Shown: piece by piece, positions 1 to 7,979 of the stretch | Position numbering within the stretch: the stretch's first letter is position 1 | Layout: each line of letters starts with the position of its first letter | Assembly (NCBI GenBank): GCA_017694935.1 | Contig: JADIME010000042.1 | Location: 1-32,442 of the forward strand | DNA from: Candidatus Merdivivens pullistercoris | GTDB taxonomy: Bacteria; Bacteroidota; Bacteroidia; Bacteroidales; UBA932 | Length of the DNA: 32,442 nucleotides | Direction of reading: 5' to 3' | Notes under the pieces: generated by a model | The model's database searches: none | What the model was told of the DNA's origin: nothing | What the model saw: the letters and a program-made list of their open reading frames with translations, nothing else | Made by a program: the position numbers and the translations under genes

Positions 1-54
1 TCCGCCCGTCGTATCCGTGAGTCCAAGGCCTCCCGGTTTCTCCGGACGAAACAT

Positions 55-78
55 GCCATGCAAATTCATTTGCATGGC
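55..78. promoter_or_regulatory. Palindrome over the -33 box (possible operator)
   Basis: GCCATGCAAAT and ATTTGCATGGC form perfect 11-bp inverted arms separated by only TC. The right arm contains the TTTG that serves as the -33 box of the promoter of the downstream Stealth gene. A regulator bound here would compete with RNA polymerase; that role is inferred from position only. Confidence 0.45.
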
Positions 79-100
79 TCTCGGCTTCTCCGTATATTTG
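69..100 (+). promoter_or_regulatory. Bacteroidetes-type promoter of the first Stealth gene
   Basis: TTTG at 69-72, a 20-bp spacer and TATATTTG at 93-100 match the Bacteroidetes consensus TTTG-N19-21-TAnnTTTG exactly. The predicted transcription start lies about 35 bp before the ATG at 143. The spacer resembles those of the ppdK and Nudix promoters. Confidence 0.65.
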
Positions 101-142
101 CCGACTGCAAAAATTAGTTTTGGTAAAAATAAGTCAGAGTAA

Positions 143-1075
143 ATGGAAATAGATATAGTATATCTTTGGGTAAACGGCAATGATCCTCAGTGGAGGGCTA
201 AACGTCGTGCATGTATAGGAGAGCCGGAAGGAAAATCAGATGTGAACTGCAAAGGACGTTATGCGGATAATGATGAATTGAAATACAGTCTGCGCTCGGT
301 GGAGAAGTATGCACCATGGATACGTCGGATTTTTATAGTTACGGATAATCAGGTACCCGAGTGGCTTGACACATCTAATGAGCGCATCAGAATTGTCGAT
401 CATACTGAAATCATGCCGGCGGAAAGCCTTCCTTGTTTCAGCTCTACTCTGATAGAGCATTTTATTTGCAGAATTCCCGGGTTGTCGGAGCATTTTCTTT
501 TTGCCAATGACGATACGTTTATCAACAAGCCGGTCACTCCGGATACATTTTTCGCTGAAGACGGATTGCCTGTAATACGCTTTATCCGCAGCCCGCTTAG
601 AGATTTGTACCTGTCATTCAGAAAGAAAGTTCTAGGAATACCATTGGGAAACTATATTCAGATTGTACGGAATTCCGCAGAACTTGTGAAAAAGAGATAC
701 GGTATTTATTATCATGGAAGAGCCCATCACAATATAGACGCTTATCTTAAAAGCGATTATCTGCATACGGGAGAAATATTCGGACAAGAAATAAAGGGTA
801 TGCAGTACAATCATGTCCGCAGCGTGAATGATATTCACCGAAGCATATATGCTTATACGGCCTTGTCAGAACACCGCGGGCATTTGTGCTATGTGAATCA
901 GCGGACTTCTTTCAGGTTCCTGATTTATAATGGCAGCCACTACGGAAAACTGAGAAGATACGACCCCGTGTTCTTCTGTATGAATGATTCGGAATACGCT
1001 ACTGACAGTGACAGGCAGAGGATGACGGCATTTCTGGCCAAGCGTTTTCCTGAAAAATCCCGGTTTGAAAAATAG
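143..1075 (+). CDS. Stealth-family sugar-phosphate transferase
   Basis: This 310-residue protein belongs to the Stealth family, enzymes that move hexose-1-phosphate or related sugar-phosphate groups onto growing capsule or exopolysaccharide chains at the cytoplasmic side of the membrane. The first conserved region is at residues 4-17 (DIVYLWVNGNDPQW). The second runs from about 42 to 128 and includes DNDELKYSLRS, the APWIRRIFIVTDNQ stretch and the acidic NDD at 122-124. A histidine-rich third region lies near 193-215. There is no signal peptide or membrane helix. The start is the first ATG after a full promoter. A second family member lies tail-to-tail at 1114-2106. The donor and acceptor sugars cannot be told from sequence. 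The family call is firm; the reaction is known for only a few members. Confidence 0.9.
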   Translation: MEIDIVYLWVNGNDPQWRAKRRACIGEPEGKSDVNCKGRYADNDELKYSLRSVEKYAPWIRRIFIVTDNQVPEWLDTSNERIRIVDHTEIMPAESLPCFSSTLIEHFICRIPGLSEHFLFANDDTFINKPVTPDTFFAEDGLPVIRFIRSPLRDLYLSFRKKVLGIPLGNYIQIVRNSAELVKKRYGIYYHGRAHHNIDAYLKSDYLHTGEIFGQEIKGMQYNHVRSVNDIHRSIYAYTALSEHRGHLCYVNQRTSFRFLIYNGSHYGKLRRYDPVFFCMNDSEYATDSDRQRMTAFLAKRFPEKSRFEK

Positions 1076-1137
1076 GTTTGCTAAGGAGCGTTTAACTTGG
1101 AATTCACCGCCACCTAAAGTTCAAAACCGGATTTTTC
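1052..1137. repeat. Inverted repeat joining the ends of two convergent Stealth genes
   Basis: The 18 bp at 1052-1069 and the 18 bp at 1120-1137 are inverted copies with 16 matches. They encode the last residues of both proteins, PEKSRFEK and PEKSGFEL. The arms enclose the 38-bp intergenic gap, so transcripts from either side could form a long-looped stem. It may act as a shared terminator or may be a trace of inverted duplication. Confidence 0.5.
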
Positions 1138-2106
1138 TGGCAGAATGTGTTCAAATGCGTTCTTTATGTTTTCCATCACCTGCCCGTAATTGCGGATGTG
1201 TATGTTGTCGTTAAGGCATACCAATGAATAGGACTGGTTGTATATAGCCCGTGCCGCCTGTTTCGGACGGACCATAAGAGGGAACATCTTGGTGTCCTTG
1301 TAGGTGTTGTACGGCTCGAAATAGCCTTTGCATATCTGCCATGTGCGGAAAAGTTCCGGCGTGTAATCGCTTGGAGAACGGAATTTGTTGGCGGATGCCG
1401 CAGTAAGTTCCTTTTCTGCAACATTCCATACCTCCTCGAAAGTGGTCTTCAGATAAGGTTGCGCGTTGTGCGGAGTCCGCAGGGTGATGAATTTTCCGTA
1501 AGGTTTCAGAATATAGTTCCAGCGGGCCCTTGAACCGTAGCTTTTGTCAAACCATTTGTCATGGTCGCGCGCCATTACCTCTTTCTTGTCGAAATGGCGG
1601 TTGATAATGTTTATGTTGTTTTTGAGTGTCTTGTACCACTGTGACCATGAGAGGTTGTAGAGAAACGCCGCAATGTCACGTGGCAGTCCGTTTTTGAAAA
1701 AACGTTCTGTCCCGATTGTGTTTATGATATGGACATCGTCATTGAAATAGACAAAATGTTCTGCAAGGCCCGGAATCCTGTGCAGATAGTATTCGATTAC
1801 CACAGAATTGAAAGTCGGCAGGAACTGTTCGGGGATATAGTCCTTGTGGTTCACCAGATGAATCTTAGGATTGTTCTCGTCGAGCCATTCCGGCTTCTGC
1901 CCGCATGTCACGAAATGTATCTTACGCACCCATGGGGCGAATTTTTCCACTCCGCGGAACCAGTATCTTAAAAGTCCGTAATCGCGGAAACGGGCTTCAG
2001 AGACCCCGTTTTTAGTGTTGTCCCGGTTTCCGGAATATTTGGCGAAATCCTCCTGCCACTTCGGGTCGTTCAAGTCCACCCACGTGATTACAAAATCTAT
2101 ATCCAT
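1114..2106 (-). CDS. Stealth-family sugar-phosphate transferase
   Basis: A 330-residue second member of the Stealth family, likely a polysaccharide phosphotransferase. Conserved region 1 is at residues 4-17 (DFVITWVDLNDPKW). Region 2 spans about 40-126, with RYWFRGVEKFAPWV, the PEWLDENNP stretch and NDD at 122-124, exactly the residue number seen in the neighbouring paralogue. A TPHNAQPY segment near 213 fits region 3, and NDNIHIRNY near the C-terminus fits region 4. It has no export signal. Upstream on its strand only a -7-like box is clear. It faces its paralogue with 38 bp between stop codons and shares its last residues. Compared with the first copy, the central part is longer. Sugar specificity is unknown. 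Confidence 0.9.
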   Translation of the reverse strand: MDIDFVITWVDLNDPKWQEDFAKYSGNRDNTKNGVSEARFRDYGLLRYWFRGVEKFAPWVRKIHFVTCGQKPEWLDENNPKIHLVNHKDYIPEQFLPTFNSVVIEYYLHRIPGLAEHFVYFNDDVHIINTIGTERFFKNGLPRDIAAFLYNLSWSQWYKTLKNNINIINRHFDKKEVMARDHDKWFDKSYGSRARWNYILKPYGKFITLRTPHNAQPYLKTTFEEVWNVAEKELTAASANKFRSPSDYTPELFRTWQICKGYFEPYNTYKDTKMFPLMVRPKQAARAIYNQSYSLVCLNDNIHIRNYGQVMENIKNAFEHILPEKSGFEL

Positions 2107-2147
2107 CCTTGTGCTATGTTAAATGAGCAAGTTCTTGTTCAAGGATA

Positions 2148-2155
2148 CAAAGTTA
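2148..2155 (-). promoter_or_regulatory. -7-like box upstream of the minus-strand Stealth gene
   Basis: On the minus strand TAACTTTG matches TAnnTTTG about 42 bp before the start codon at 2106. No TTTG lies at the usual 19-21 bp upstream, so this is only a partial promoter match. Confidence 0.3.
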
Positions 2156-2201
2156 GATTTTTTTGTGTGTATTCCGTGGAAATTCGGATAAATTTTAAAA
2201 T

Positions 2202-2369
2202 GATTATCCGCAAGATTACCCCTATGAAGATGAAAACAGTAATTGTCACGGACAGTATATCCCTCCTACCGCTTCGCGGCAGGCACCACCCGTTCACGAG
2301 GCCACGGGCGGCCACGCTGTCCGTGGCAATTACTGCATACACCATGTTGGGGTAATTTTGCGGATAATC
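2202..2369. repeat. Large palindromic (MITE-like) element
   Basis: The arms 2202-2255 and 2317-2369 are inverted copies. The outer 21 bp match at 20 positions, the inner 19 bp at 18 positions, and a 13-14 bp middle part of each arm has diverged. The 61-bp centre carries smaller inverted repeats but no promoter or reading frame. It resembles a non-autonomous palindromic element; no flanking target duplication is obvious. Confidence 0.55.
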
Positions 2370-2372
2370 GTA

Positions 2373-2389
2373 TTTTAAATAGCTTCTTA
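2373..2389 (-). repeat. Dispersed AAGAAGCTGTTT motif, one-mismatch copy
   Basis: TTTTAAATAGCTTCTTA differs at one base from the reverse complement of the motif repeated in other gaps of this window (TTTTAAACAGCTTCTTA). It sits directly beside the palindromic element. Confidence 0.4.
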
Positions 2390-2412
2390 TAGAGAGTAAA
2401 TAATAAGATGAG

Positions 2413-2470
2413 GGTGCCCCAAAAGGTGGAATTTCAAGCGTAACGCAGAAATTACCCTTTTTGGGGCACC
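2413..2470. terminator. Stable hairpin downstream of ppdK
   Basis: GGTGCCCCAAAA pairs with TTTTGGGGCACC, and inside it AATTTC pairs with GAAATT and GCG with CGC, giving one long interrupted stem. It starts 42 bp past the ppdK stop on the minus strand, a fitting place for a terminator or 3' end stabiliser. A clean T-run after the stem is missing, so a factor-independent terminator is not certain. Confidence 0.45.
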
Positions 2471-2512
2471 TTCACTTGTATCATTAGCCGGAACATCCGG
2501 CCCGAAAACTTC

Positions 2513-5281
2513 CTATTTCAATCCTAATCTCTTGGCGATCTTGCCTGTGATGGTCTTAGGCTCGCTTTCTGCCTTGATCGCTGCCTGGGCAGCTGCAAGG
2601 CGTGCGATAGGAACGCGGAACGGAGAGCAGGAAACATAGTTCATGCCGATTTCGTTGCAGAACTCTATCGATGCAGGATCCCCGCCATGTTCACCGCAGA
2701 TGCCGACCTTGAGTTCAGGACGGGTAGAACGGCCGCCTTCGAGTCCCATCTTTACGAGCTTGCCTACTGCCGGGCGGTCGAGAGTCTGGAACGGGTCGTA
2801 AGGAAGTATCTTCTTGTCAAGGTAATCCTGCATGAAGCCTCCTATGTCGTCGCGGGAGAAGCCGAATGTCATCTGTGTGAGGTCATTGGTTCCGAATGAG
2901 AAGAACTGTGCGGATTTGGCCATCTTGTCTGCAAGGAGAGCCGCGCGAGGAATCTCGATCATGGTACCGTAAAGGTATTCGACTTTTACTCCGGTAGACG
3001 CTTCGACTTCCCTGTGAATCCTGTCGAGGATTGCTTTCTGGTATTTCAGCTCGTTTACCGATACGGTGACAGGAATCATGATTTCAGGCTTAGGAACGAA
3101 ACCGTCCTTCTTCAGCTCTGCAGCGGCAGTGAGGATTGCCTCGAACTGCATTTCAGAGATTTCAGGGTAAGTGATGTGCAGGCGCACGCCCCTGTGCCCC
3201 ATCATCGGATTGACTTCGTGGAGCCCTTCTCCGCGTTTCTTTATGTCTTCAGGGGTAACACCGAGTTCTTCGGCCAGTTCCTTTATCTTCTCGTCGGTCT
3301 GAGGTACGAATTCATGCAAAGGCGGGTCGAGCAGACGGAAAGTGACAGGTTTGCCGTCCATCACTTTCATGGTGCCCTTGACGGCTTCCTTTACATAAAT
3401 CTTCAACTCGTCCAAAGCCTTGCGGCGTTCTTCCTCCGTCTTTGAAAGGATCATCTTGCGGAGTTTTGCCAAAGGAATTTCCGAATGTTTTCCATAGAAC
3501 ATGTGCTCTATGCGGAACAGTCCGATTCCTTCCGCTCCGAAGTTGAGAGCCTGCTGTGCATCGTCAGGAGTATCGGCATTGGTACGTACGCCGAGCTTGC
3601 GGTACCTGTCCACGATTTCCATGAAATGTACGAAGCGAGGATTCTCTGAAGCGTCCATCGTGTCTATCTTCGTGTCGTAAACGAGACCTTTTGTCCCGTT
3701 GAGGGAGAACATGTCGCCTTCCTTGTATGTCTTTCCGTTGATTGTCAGGCTCTTTTCGGCAAGGTTGATTTTAAGTGCGTCGCAACCTACGATGCAGCAT
3801 TTGCCCCATCCGCGGGCGACGAGGGCGGCATGTGATGTCATGCCTCCGCGTGCGGTAAGGATACCGTCTGCCGCGCGCATGCCTTCAACGTCTTCAGGTG
3901 AGGTCTCCTCGCGTACAAGGATACATTTCCTTCCTGCAGCGGCGGCGGCCATTGCCGCTTCCGAGGTGAATACTATTTCTCCTACGGAACCTCCCGGGCC
4001 TGCCGGCAGACCTTTTGCTATCACCGTGGCCTTCTTCTCGGAAGCAGGGTCAAGGATAGGGTGGAGGAGTTCATCGAGCTGAGAAGGGGCGAGCCTTGTA
4101 ACCGCTGTCTTTTCATCGATAAGACCTTCGGCAAGCATGTCCATCGCCATGTTCAATGCTGCAAGGCCGGTACGTTTGCCGACGCGGCACTGGAGCATCC
4201 AGAGTTTTCCTTCCTGTATGGTGAACTCTATGTCCTGCATGTCGCGGAAATGCTCTTCGAGCTTGTTCTGTATGGCATCGAGCTGTGCGTATACGTCAGG
4301 CATTGCCCTTTCCAATGAATCGAGATGCTCGTTATGTTCGTTTTTGGTGGCTTCGTTCAGCGGGTTAGGTGTACGGATGCCGGCAACGACGTCTTCGCCC
4401 TGTGCATTGATCAGCCATTCGCCGTAGAACTTGTTCTCGCCGTTTGCAGGGTTTCTTGAGAATGCCACTCCGGTAGCCGAGGTATTGCCCATGTTTCCGA
4501 ATACCATGGACTGAACGTTTACGGCAGTTCCCCAGTCGTCAGGAATGCCTTCGATCTTTCTGTAGGCGATGGCCCTTTTTCCGTTCCATGATTTGAACAC
4601 TCCGCCGATTGAACCCCAGAGCTGTGACTGGGCGTCGTCAGGAAACTCTACGCCCAGGACTTCTTTTACTTTGGCCTTGAATGCCTCGCAGAGTTCTTTC
4701 AATTCGATTGCCGTGATTTCAGTATCGGATTCGTATCCTTTTTTCTCCTTGAGCTCTTCCATCATTTTGTCGAGCTGCACTCTGATGCCCATTCCGTCTT
4801 CAGGCTCGATTCCTTCCGCCTTTTCCATCACGACATCCGAATACATCATGATGAGACGCCTGTAGGCATCGTAAACGAAACGTGGGTTTCCGGTCTTTTC
4901 AATCATTCCCGGTATGGTGGCTGAGCAAAGTCCGATATTCAATATTGTATCCATCATTCCCGGCATGGAACTGCGTGCGCCGGAACGGCAACTGATCAGA
5001 AGCGGGTTCTTAGGATCTCCGAATTTCATTCCCATGATTGCCTCGGTTTTCTTCATGGCCTCGGCAACCTCTTCCTTCAACTCTGGAGCGTATCCCCCGC
5101 CGAGTGCATAATATTCCGTACAACATTCGGTAGTGATTGTGAAACCGGCTGGTACAGGCATTCCCAATGTGCACATTTCAGCAAGATTGGCTCCTTTTCC
5201 TCCGAGGAGGTTTCTCATTGAACCGTTGCCTTCGGCAGACGTCCCGCCAAAGCAATAAACTCTTTTTTTCTGTTCTGACAT
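2513..5281 (-). CDS. ppdK: Pyruvate, phosphate dikinase
   Basis: PPDK interconverts pyruvate, ATP and phosphate with phosphoenolpyruvate, AMP and pyrophosphate in the cytosol. In anaerobic Bacteroidetes it works at the lower end of glycolysis and gluconeogenesis. The 922 residues cover the whole family length: an N-terminal ATP-binding domain with GGKGANLAEMC at about 27-37, the swivelling phosphohistidine domain with MTSHAALVARG (His484 is the carrier), and the C-terminal PEP/pyruvate TIM barrel with the catalytic Cys862 in CGEHGGDP and the metal-site region FSFGTNDLTQ. No key residue is missing. It is a single-gene unit with its own full promoter and a downstream hairpin. The call is firm. 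Confidence 0.98.
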   Translation of the reverse strand: MSEQKKRVYCFGGTSAEGNGSMRNLLGGKGANLAEMCTLGMPVPAGFTITTECCTEYYALGGGYAPELKEEVAEAMKKTEAIMGMKFGDPKNPLLISCRSGARSSMPGMMDTILNIGLCSATIPGMIEKTGNPRFVYDAYRRLIMMYSDVVMEKAEGIEPEDGMGIRVQLDKMMEELKEKKGYESDTEITAIELKELCEAFKAKVKEVLGVEFPDDAQSQLWGSIGGVFKSWNGKRAIAYRKIEGIPDDWGTAVNVQSMVFGNMGNTSATGVAFSRNPANGENKFYGEWLINAQGEDVVAGIRTPNPLNEATKNEHNEHLDSLERAMPDVYAQLDAIQNKLEEHFRDMQDIEFTIQEGKLWMLQCRVGKRTGLAALNMAMDMLAEGLIDEKTAVTRLAPSQLDELLHPILDPASEKKATVIAKGLPAGPGGSVGEIVFTSEAAMAAAAAGRKCILVREETSPEDVEGMRAADGILTARGGMTSHAALVARGWGKCCIVGCDALKINLAEKSLTINGKTYKEGDMFSLNGTKGLVYDTKIDTMDASENPRFVHFMEIVDRYRKLGVRTNADTPDDAQQALNFGAEGIGLFRIEHMFYGKHSEIPLAKLRKMILSKTEEERRKALDELKIYVKEAVKGTMKVMDGKPVTFRLLDPPLHEFVPQTDEKIKELAEELGVTPEDIKKRGEGLHEVNPMMGHRGVRLHITYPEISEMQFEAILTAAAELKKDGFVPKPEIMIPVTVSVNELKYQKAILDRIHREVEASTGVKVEYLYGTMIEIPRAALLADKMAKSAQFFSFGTNDLTQMTFGFSRDDIGGFMQDYLDKKILPYDPFQTLDRPAVGKLVKMGLEGGRSTRPELKVGICGEHGGDPASIEFCNEIGMNYVSCSPFRVPIARLAAAQAAIKAESEPKTITGKIAKRLGLK

Positions 5282-5368
5282 AATATAAAAATTGAATTAA
5301 AAATAAGTTTTCCGTGTTTTTAAGGGTTCGGTTTCCTTTAAATTCAGTACTTAAATGCTTCAAGGTTG

Positions 5369-5399
5369 CAAATATAGTGAAAGTCGGGAGCAATGCAAA
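5369..5399 (-). promoter_or_regulatory. Promoter of ppdK
   Basis: On the minus strand TTTG (5399-5396), a 19-bp spacer and TATATTTG (5376-5369) match both consensus boxes exactly. The start codon is about 88 bp past the -7 box, leaving a leader of roughly 80 nt. The spacer begins CATTGCTCCCGACTT, nearly the same as in two other promoters in the window. Confidence 0.7.
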
Positions 5400-5402
5400 A
5401 AA

Positions 5403-6746
5403 TCATAATAATTTTCCCGCCAATTCTGAAAGTCTGCTCCTTTCGCCTTTCTTCAGATTGACATGTTCAAACAGGGGTACTCCCGACATTTTCTCTTTCA
5501 GATGCGTAAGCCCGTTGGAATACATGTCCAGATAAGGCTGGTCTATCTGGAAAACATCCCCGGTGAAAACGATTTTCGTCCCTTCTCCGGCACGGGTTAT
5601 GATGGTCTTTATCTCGTGCGGCGTGAGGTTCTGCGCCTCGTCTACTATGAAGTAGACCTTTGACAGCGAGCGTCCGCGTATGTATGCGAGCGGGCTTATT
5701 TCCAGTTTGCCGCTTTCTGACAGGCTTTCTATCTTTTTCACCTCTTTGGACATCGGGCCGAGCGCTTCTTTTATCACATTCAGATTGTCCATCAGCGGGA
5801 GCATGTACGGACCCACTTTCTTCTCGGCGTCTCCCGGAAGGAAACCTACGTCCTGATTCCCCATCGGGATTACCGGACGGGAGAGTATTATCTGGTCGTA
5901 CCGTTTTTCCTGACCGATTGCGGCAGCGAGGGCTATGAGGGTCTTCCCCGTTCCCGGCCCGCCTGTGAGGGCGACCAGTTCTATTTCCGGGTTCAGGCAG
6001 GCGTCCATGGCGAATTTCTGCTCGTCATTGCGGGGGCTTATCCCCGCCGAGCGTTGTTTCTTGACAAAGACAAGCGATCGCGATGCTTCATCGTACCTTG
6101 CGCACACCGTTTCCTTCCCGGCTTCGTCGCCCCAGTGTATCCTGTAAAGCTGGTTCGCTTTCGGCGTATTCCAATGCAGGTCCTTGAGCGGGATATTCCC
6201 GGTATTGTAGACCATTTTCTGTATCAATCCCGGGGCCATGTCGTCGATGTCCACCACGTCCCTTTCTACCTCTGACAAACGTTCTTCGGCTATCCTGTCC
6301 GTAAGATAGTCTTCGGCATTCAATCCTATGGCCTTTGCCTTCATCCTCATGTTCAGGTCCTTTGTCACGAGGGCCACATATCTTTCAGGGTTGGTGTCCC
6401 TGACCCAGAGAGCCGTGGATATGATCCTGTGGTCCTGGATGTCGTCCATGAAGCATTTTTCCATGCCGTCCGGGAAAGGGTGGTTCATCTCGATCTTTAT
6501 GTTCCCGAGGTTCTTCCCGAGAGGAATAGGTTTTGTGAACAGTCTCTTTTCGGCAAGTTTGTCCAGTTGGCGCACAAATTCCCTTGCGTGGTAATTGATT
6601 TCTTCATCGCCTTTCTTGAATTTGTCCAATTCCTCTATTACCGCGATGGGGATTACAAGGTCGTTTTCTTGAAAATGATATATCGCCCTGCTGTCGTGCA
6701 GGATGATATTGGTGTCGAGTACGAAAATCTTAGGAAGTTTTGACAT
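5403..6746 (-). CDS. PIN-PhoH ATPase/ribonuclease family protein
   Basis: This 447-residue protein joins an N-terminal PIN nuclease domain to a C-terminal PhoH ATPase, the architecture called PhoH2, linked in other bacteria to RNA unwinding and cleavage. PIN acidic residues are visible as D11 in VLDTNIILHD, E38-E39 and the later TKDLNMRMKA segment (D130). The PhoH part has Walker A GGPGTGKT at 262-269, the motif RPVIPMGNQDVGFLPGD and Walker B FIVDEAQN near 367-373. Both active sites look intact. The start lies 15 bp after the preceding minus-strand gene, so the two are probably co-transcribed. The stop is 121 bp from ppdK, which has its own promoter. The true RNA substrate is unknown. Confidence 0.93.
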   Translation of the reverse strand: MSKLPKIFVLDTNIILHDSRAIYHFQENDLVIPIAVIEELDKFKKGDEEINYHAREFVRQLDKLAEKRLFTKPIPLGKNLGNIKIEMNHPFPDGMEKCFMDDIQDHRIISTALWVRDTNPERYVALVTKDLNMRMKAKAIGLNAEDYLTDRIAEERLSEVERDVVDIDDMAPGLIQKMVYNTGNIPLKDLHWNTPKANQLYRIHWGDEAGKETVCARYDEASRSLVFVKKQRSAGISPRNDEQKFAMDACLNPEIELVALTGGPGTGKTLIALAAAIGQEKRYDQIILSRPVIPMGNQDVGFLPGDAEKKVGPYMLPLMDNLNVIKEALGPMSKEVKKIESLSESGKLEISPLAYIRGRSLSKVYFIVDEAQNLTPHEIKTIITRAGEGTKIVFTGDVFQIDQPYLDMYSNGLTHLKEKMSGVPLFEHVNLKKGERSRLSELAGKLL

Positions 6747-6761
6747 GGTATGAAAATTAAG

Positions 6762-7901
6762 TTATTTATTCGGGTTCCTGTTCATTAGCGGCAACAGCAG
6801 GTCGGCGACGTTATAGTTCAGTTTGTGCCTTATCTTCAATGCATTTCCCCCGGTGGCGAACCCTACCGGATAATATGCCACGTCCTGCAGTACCATCTGT
6901 GTGTCTATGTAGCCGTAGTCTTCATCGCTTATGGCCAGCAGCACTCCCGGGATTTCATTGAAAAGTATCTTTGTCGCGTCTTCGCAGCGGAAGGCGTTCT
7001 GCAGAGGCAGGATGTCCACTTCAAGCCCGATGCCGCAGCTTTTGGCCAGTCCGGCAAGTGCGCAAAGCAGGCCTCCGCGGCCGATTTCCCTGCCGGCGAG
7101 TATTATCCCGTCATCTTTCAATTCCTTTACTACCTCGAAACTGTCTATAAAGTAGTCGGGATCGAGCATCATCGGCGTGCTTTCGCCCTTTCCTCCGAGC
7201 AGCGCGGCCAGTGCGGAGCCTCCGAGTTCCGCGTCCGATGTGTCAAAAGGTATGTAGAGTATTGTGGATTCGCCGATCTGTTCTTTCAGGCGCAGACTGT
7301 CGGCCATGTATCTTGTCCCGTCCTTTCCGTTGTCGCTGACGACAGGGACAGGAGGAACGGGATCGTCGCTTTCAGGAACGTACATGCAGCTTGCCGCAAG
7401 GCTGGAAGAACGCGGCTTTCCCGTGATTCTGCATGATGCTATCCTGATTCCGATTTCAAATGCATAGTCGGCCGCCGCCGCGACAGAACGGTACAGGGAA
7501 GCATAGCCCCCGATGGCCTCCGTGTCCCATGTCCATTCAAGGTTCACTGACATGGAATCCAGCATGTAAGGTGCTGGCACATACCATAATGCCTTCGCGA
7601 GCGCGTTTGCGATGCTTTGCCTTGCTTCCGCGCCGGGGTTAAGTCCCGTAATGCCGTGTATGTCGCTGTTCAATAACAGATTGATGTATTTTTCACTGTC
7701 ATTGTCCACGTATTCCAGCGGGAACAGGTCGGGATCCGTGTTTTCATCTATTATGGTGCCGTTTTCCGGAACAGGAATATCGCAACTGTATGCCGCCGGG
7801 CTGCCGTATGGCCCGTTGCATGCTTCAACGAGCTCTCTCAGGCTCGATTCCTGTTCAACCCCGTCTATGACGAACTTTGTGTCGAAAAGATTCATATACA
7901 T
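6762..7901 (-). CDS. Orphan PurL-like AIR-synthase-fold protein
   Basis: The 379 residues resemble the last AIR-synthase-like unit of the long PurL enzyme (FGAM synthase of purine synthesis) without its amidotransferase or catalytic front half. The N-terminal part has PGAEARQSIANAL and, after a gap, GGYASLYRSV, matching the order of the same blocks in PurL. The C-terminal part has GRGGLLCALAGLAKSCGIG followed by FNEIPGVLLAIS. Signature positions are altered: the GKDSM loop of PurL reads ITGKPRS, and DGGL reads GRGGL. It may therefore have lost catalysis. It is the first gene of a probable operon with PIN-PhoH. A start at 7895 (MNLFDTKF) is equally possible. The fold call is good; the function is not known. 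Confidence 0.7.
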   Translation of the reverse strand: MYMNLFDTKFVIDGVEQESSLRELVEACNGPYGSPAAYSCDIPVPENGTIIDENTDPDLFPLEYVDNDSEKYINLLLNSDIHGITGLNPGAEARQSIANALAKALWYVPAPYMLDSMSVNLEWTWDTEAIGGYASLYRSVAAAADYAFEIGIRIASCRITGKPRSSSLAASCMYVPESDDPVPPVPVVSDNGKDGTRYMADSLRLKEQIGESTILYIPFDTSDAELGGSALAALLGGKGESTPMMLDPDYFIDSFEVVKELKDDGIILAGREIGRGGLLCALAGLAKSCGIGLEVDILPLQNAFRCEDATKILFNEIPGVLLAISDEDYGYIDTQMVLQDVAYYPVGFATGGNALKIRHKLNYNVADLLLPLMNRNPNK

Positions 7902-7932
7902 AAAAATCTGCGTAAAAATAGGAAAAAAACCA

Positions 7933-7940
7933 TATCTTTG
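7933..7940 (+). promoter_or_regulatory. -7 box upstream of folC
   Basis: TATCTTTG matches TAnnTTTG. The best -33 candidate, TCTG at 7907-7910, is one base off and 22 bp away. Transcription would start near 7947, which rules out the upstream in-frame start at 7938 and supports the ATG at 7980. Confidence 0.45.
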
Positions 7941-7942
7941 CC

Positions 7943-7962
7943 AAGAAACTGTTTAAAATTTT
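7943..7962 (+). repeat. Dispersed AAGAAGCTGTTT motif copy
   Basis: AAGAAACTGTTTAAAATTTT lies in the folC leader and differs at two bases from the copy at 18407-18426. Confidence 0.4.
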
Positions 7963-7979
7963 CTTCTCAGAGGAGATTC

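Larger units (their letters stand above)
2107..2512. other. Gene-free stretch with two hairpin elements
   Basis: No convincing coding sequence lies here. It holds a -7-like box for the minus-strand Stealth gene, a palindromic element at 2202-2369, one copy of the dispersed AGCTTCTTA motif at 2373-2389, and a stable hairpin at 2413-2470 just past the end of ppdK. The stretch between 2156 and 2201 shows nothing recognisable. Confidence 0.6.

Noticed and set aside
1..142. End of an upstream gene or a tRNA in the first 142 bases
   Set aside because: No reading frame with a recognisable product and no cloverleaf were found; only the promoter and palindrome can be supported.
2202..2369. Invertible promoter of the Bacteroides capsule type
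   Set aside because: The inverted arms are much longer than usual, the centre has no TTTG or TAnnTTTG boxes, and no recombinase gene is nearby.
7938..7979. Earlier in-frame start of folC
   Set aside because: It falls on the -7 box, upstream of the expected transcript start.
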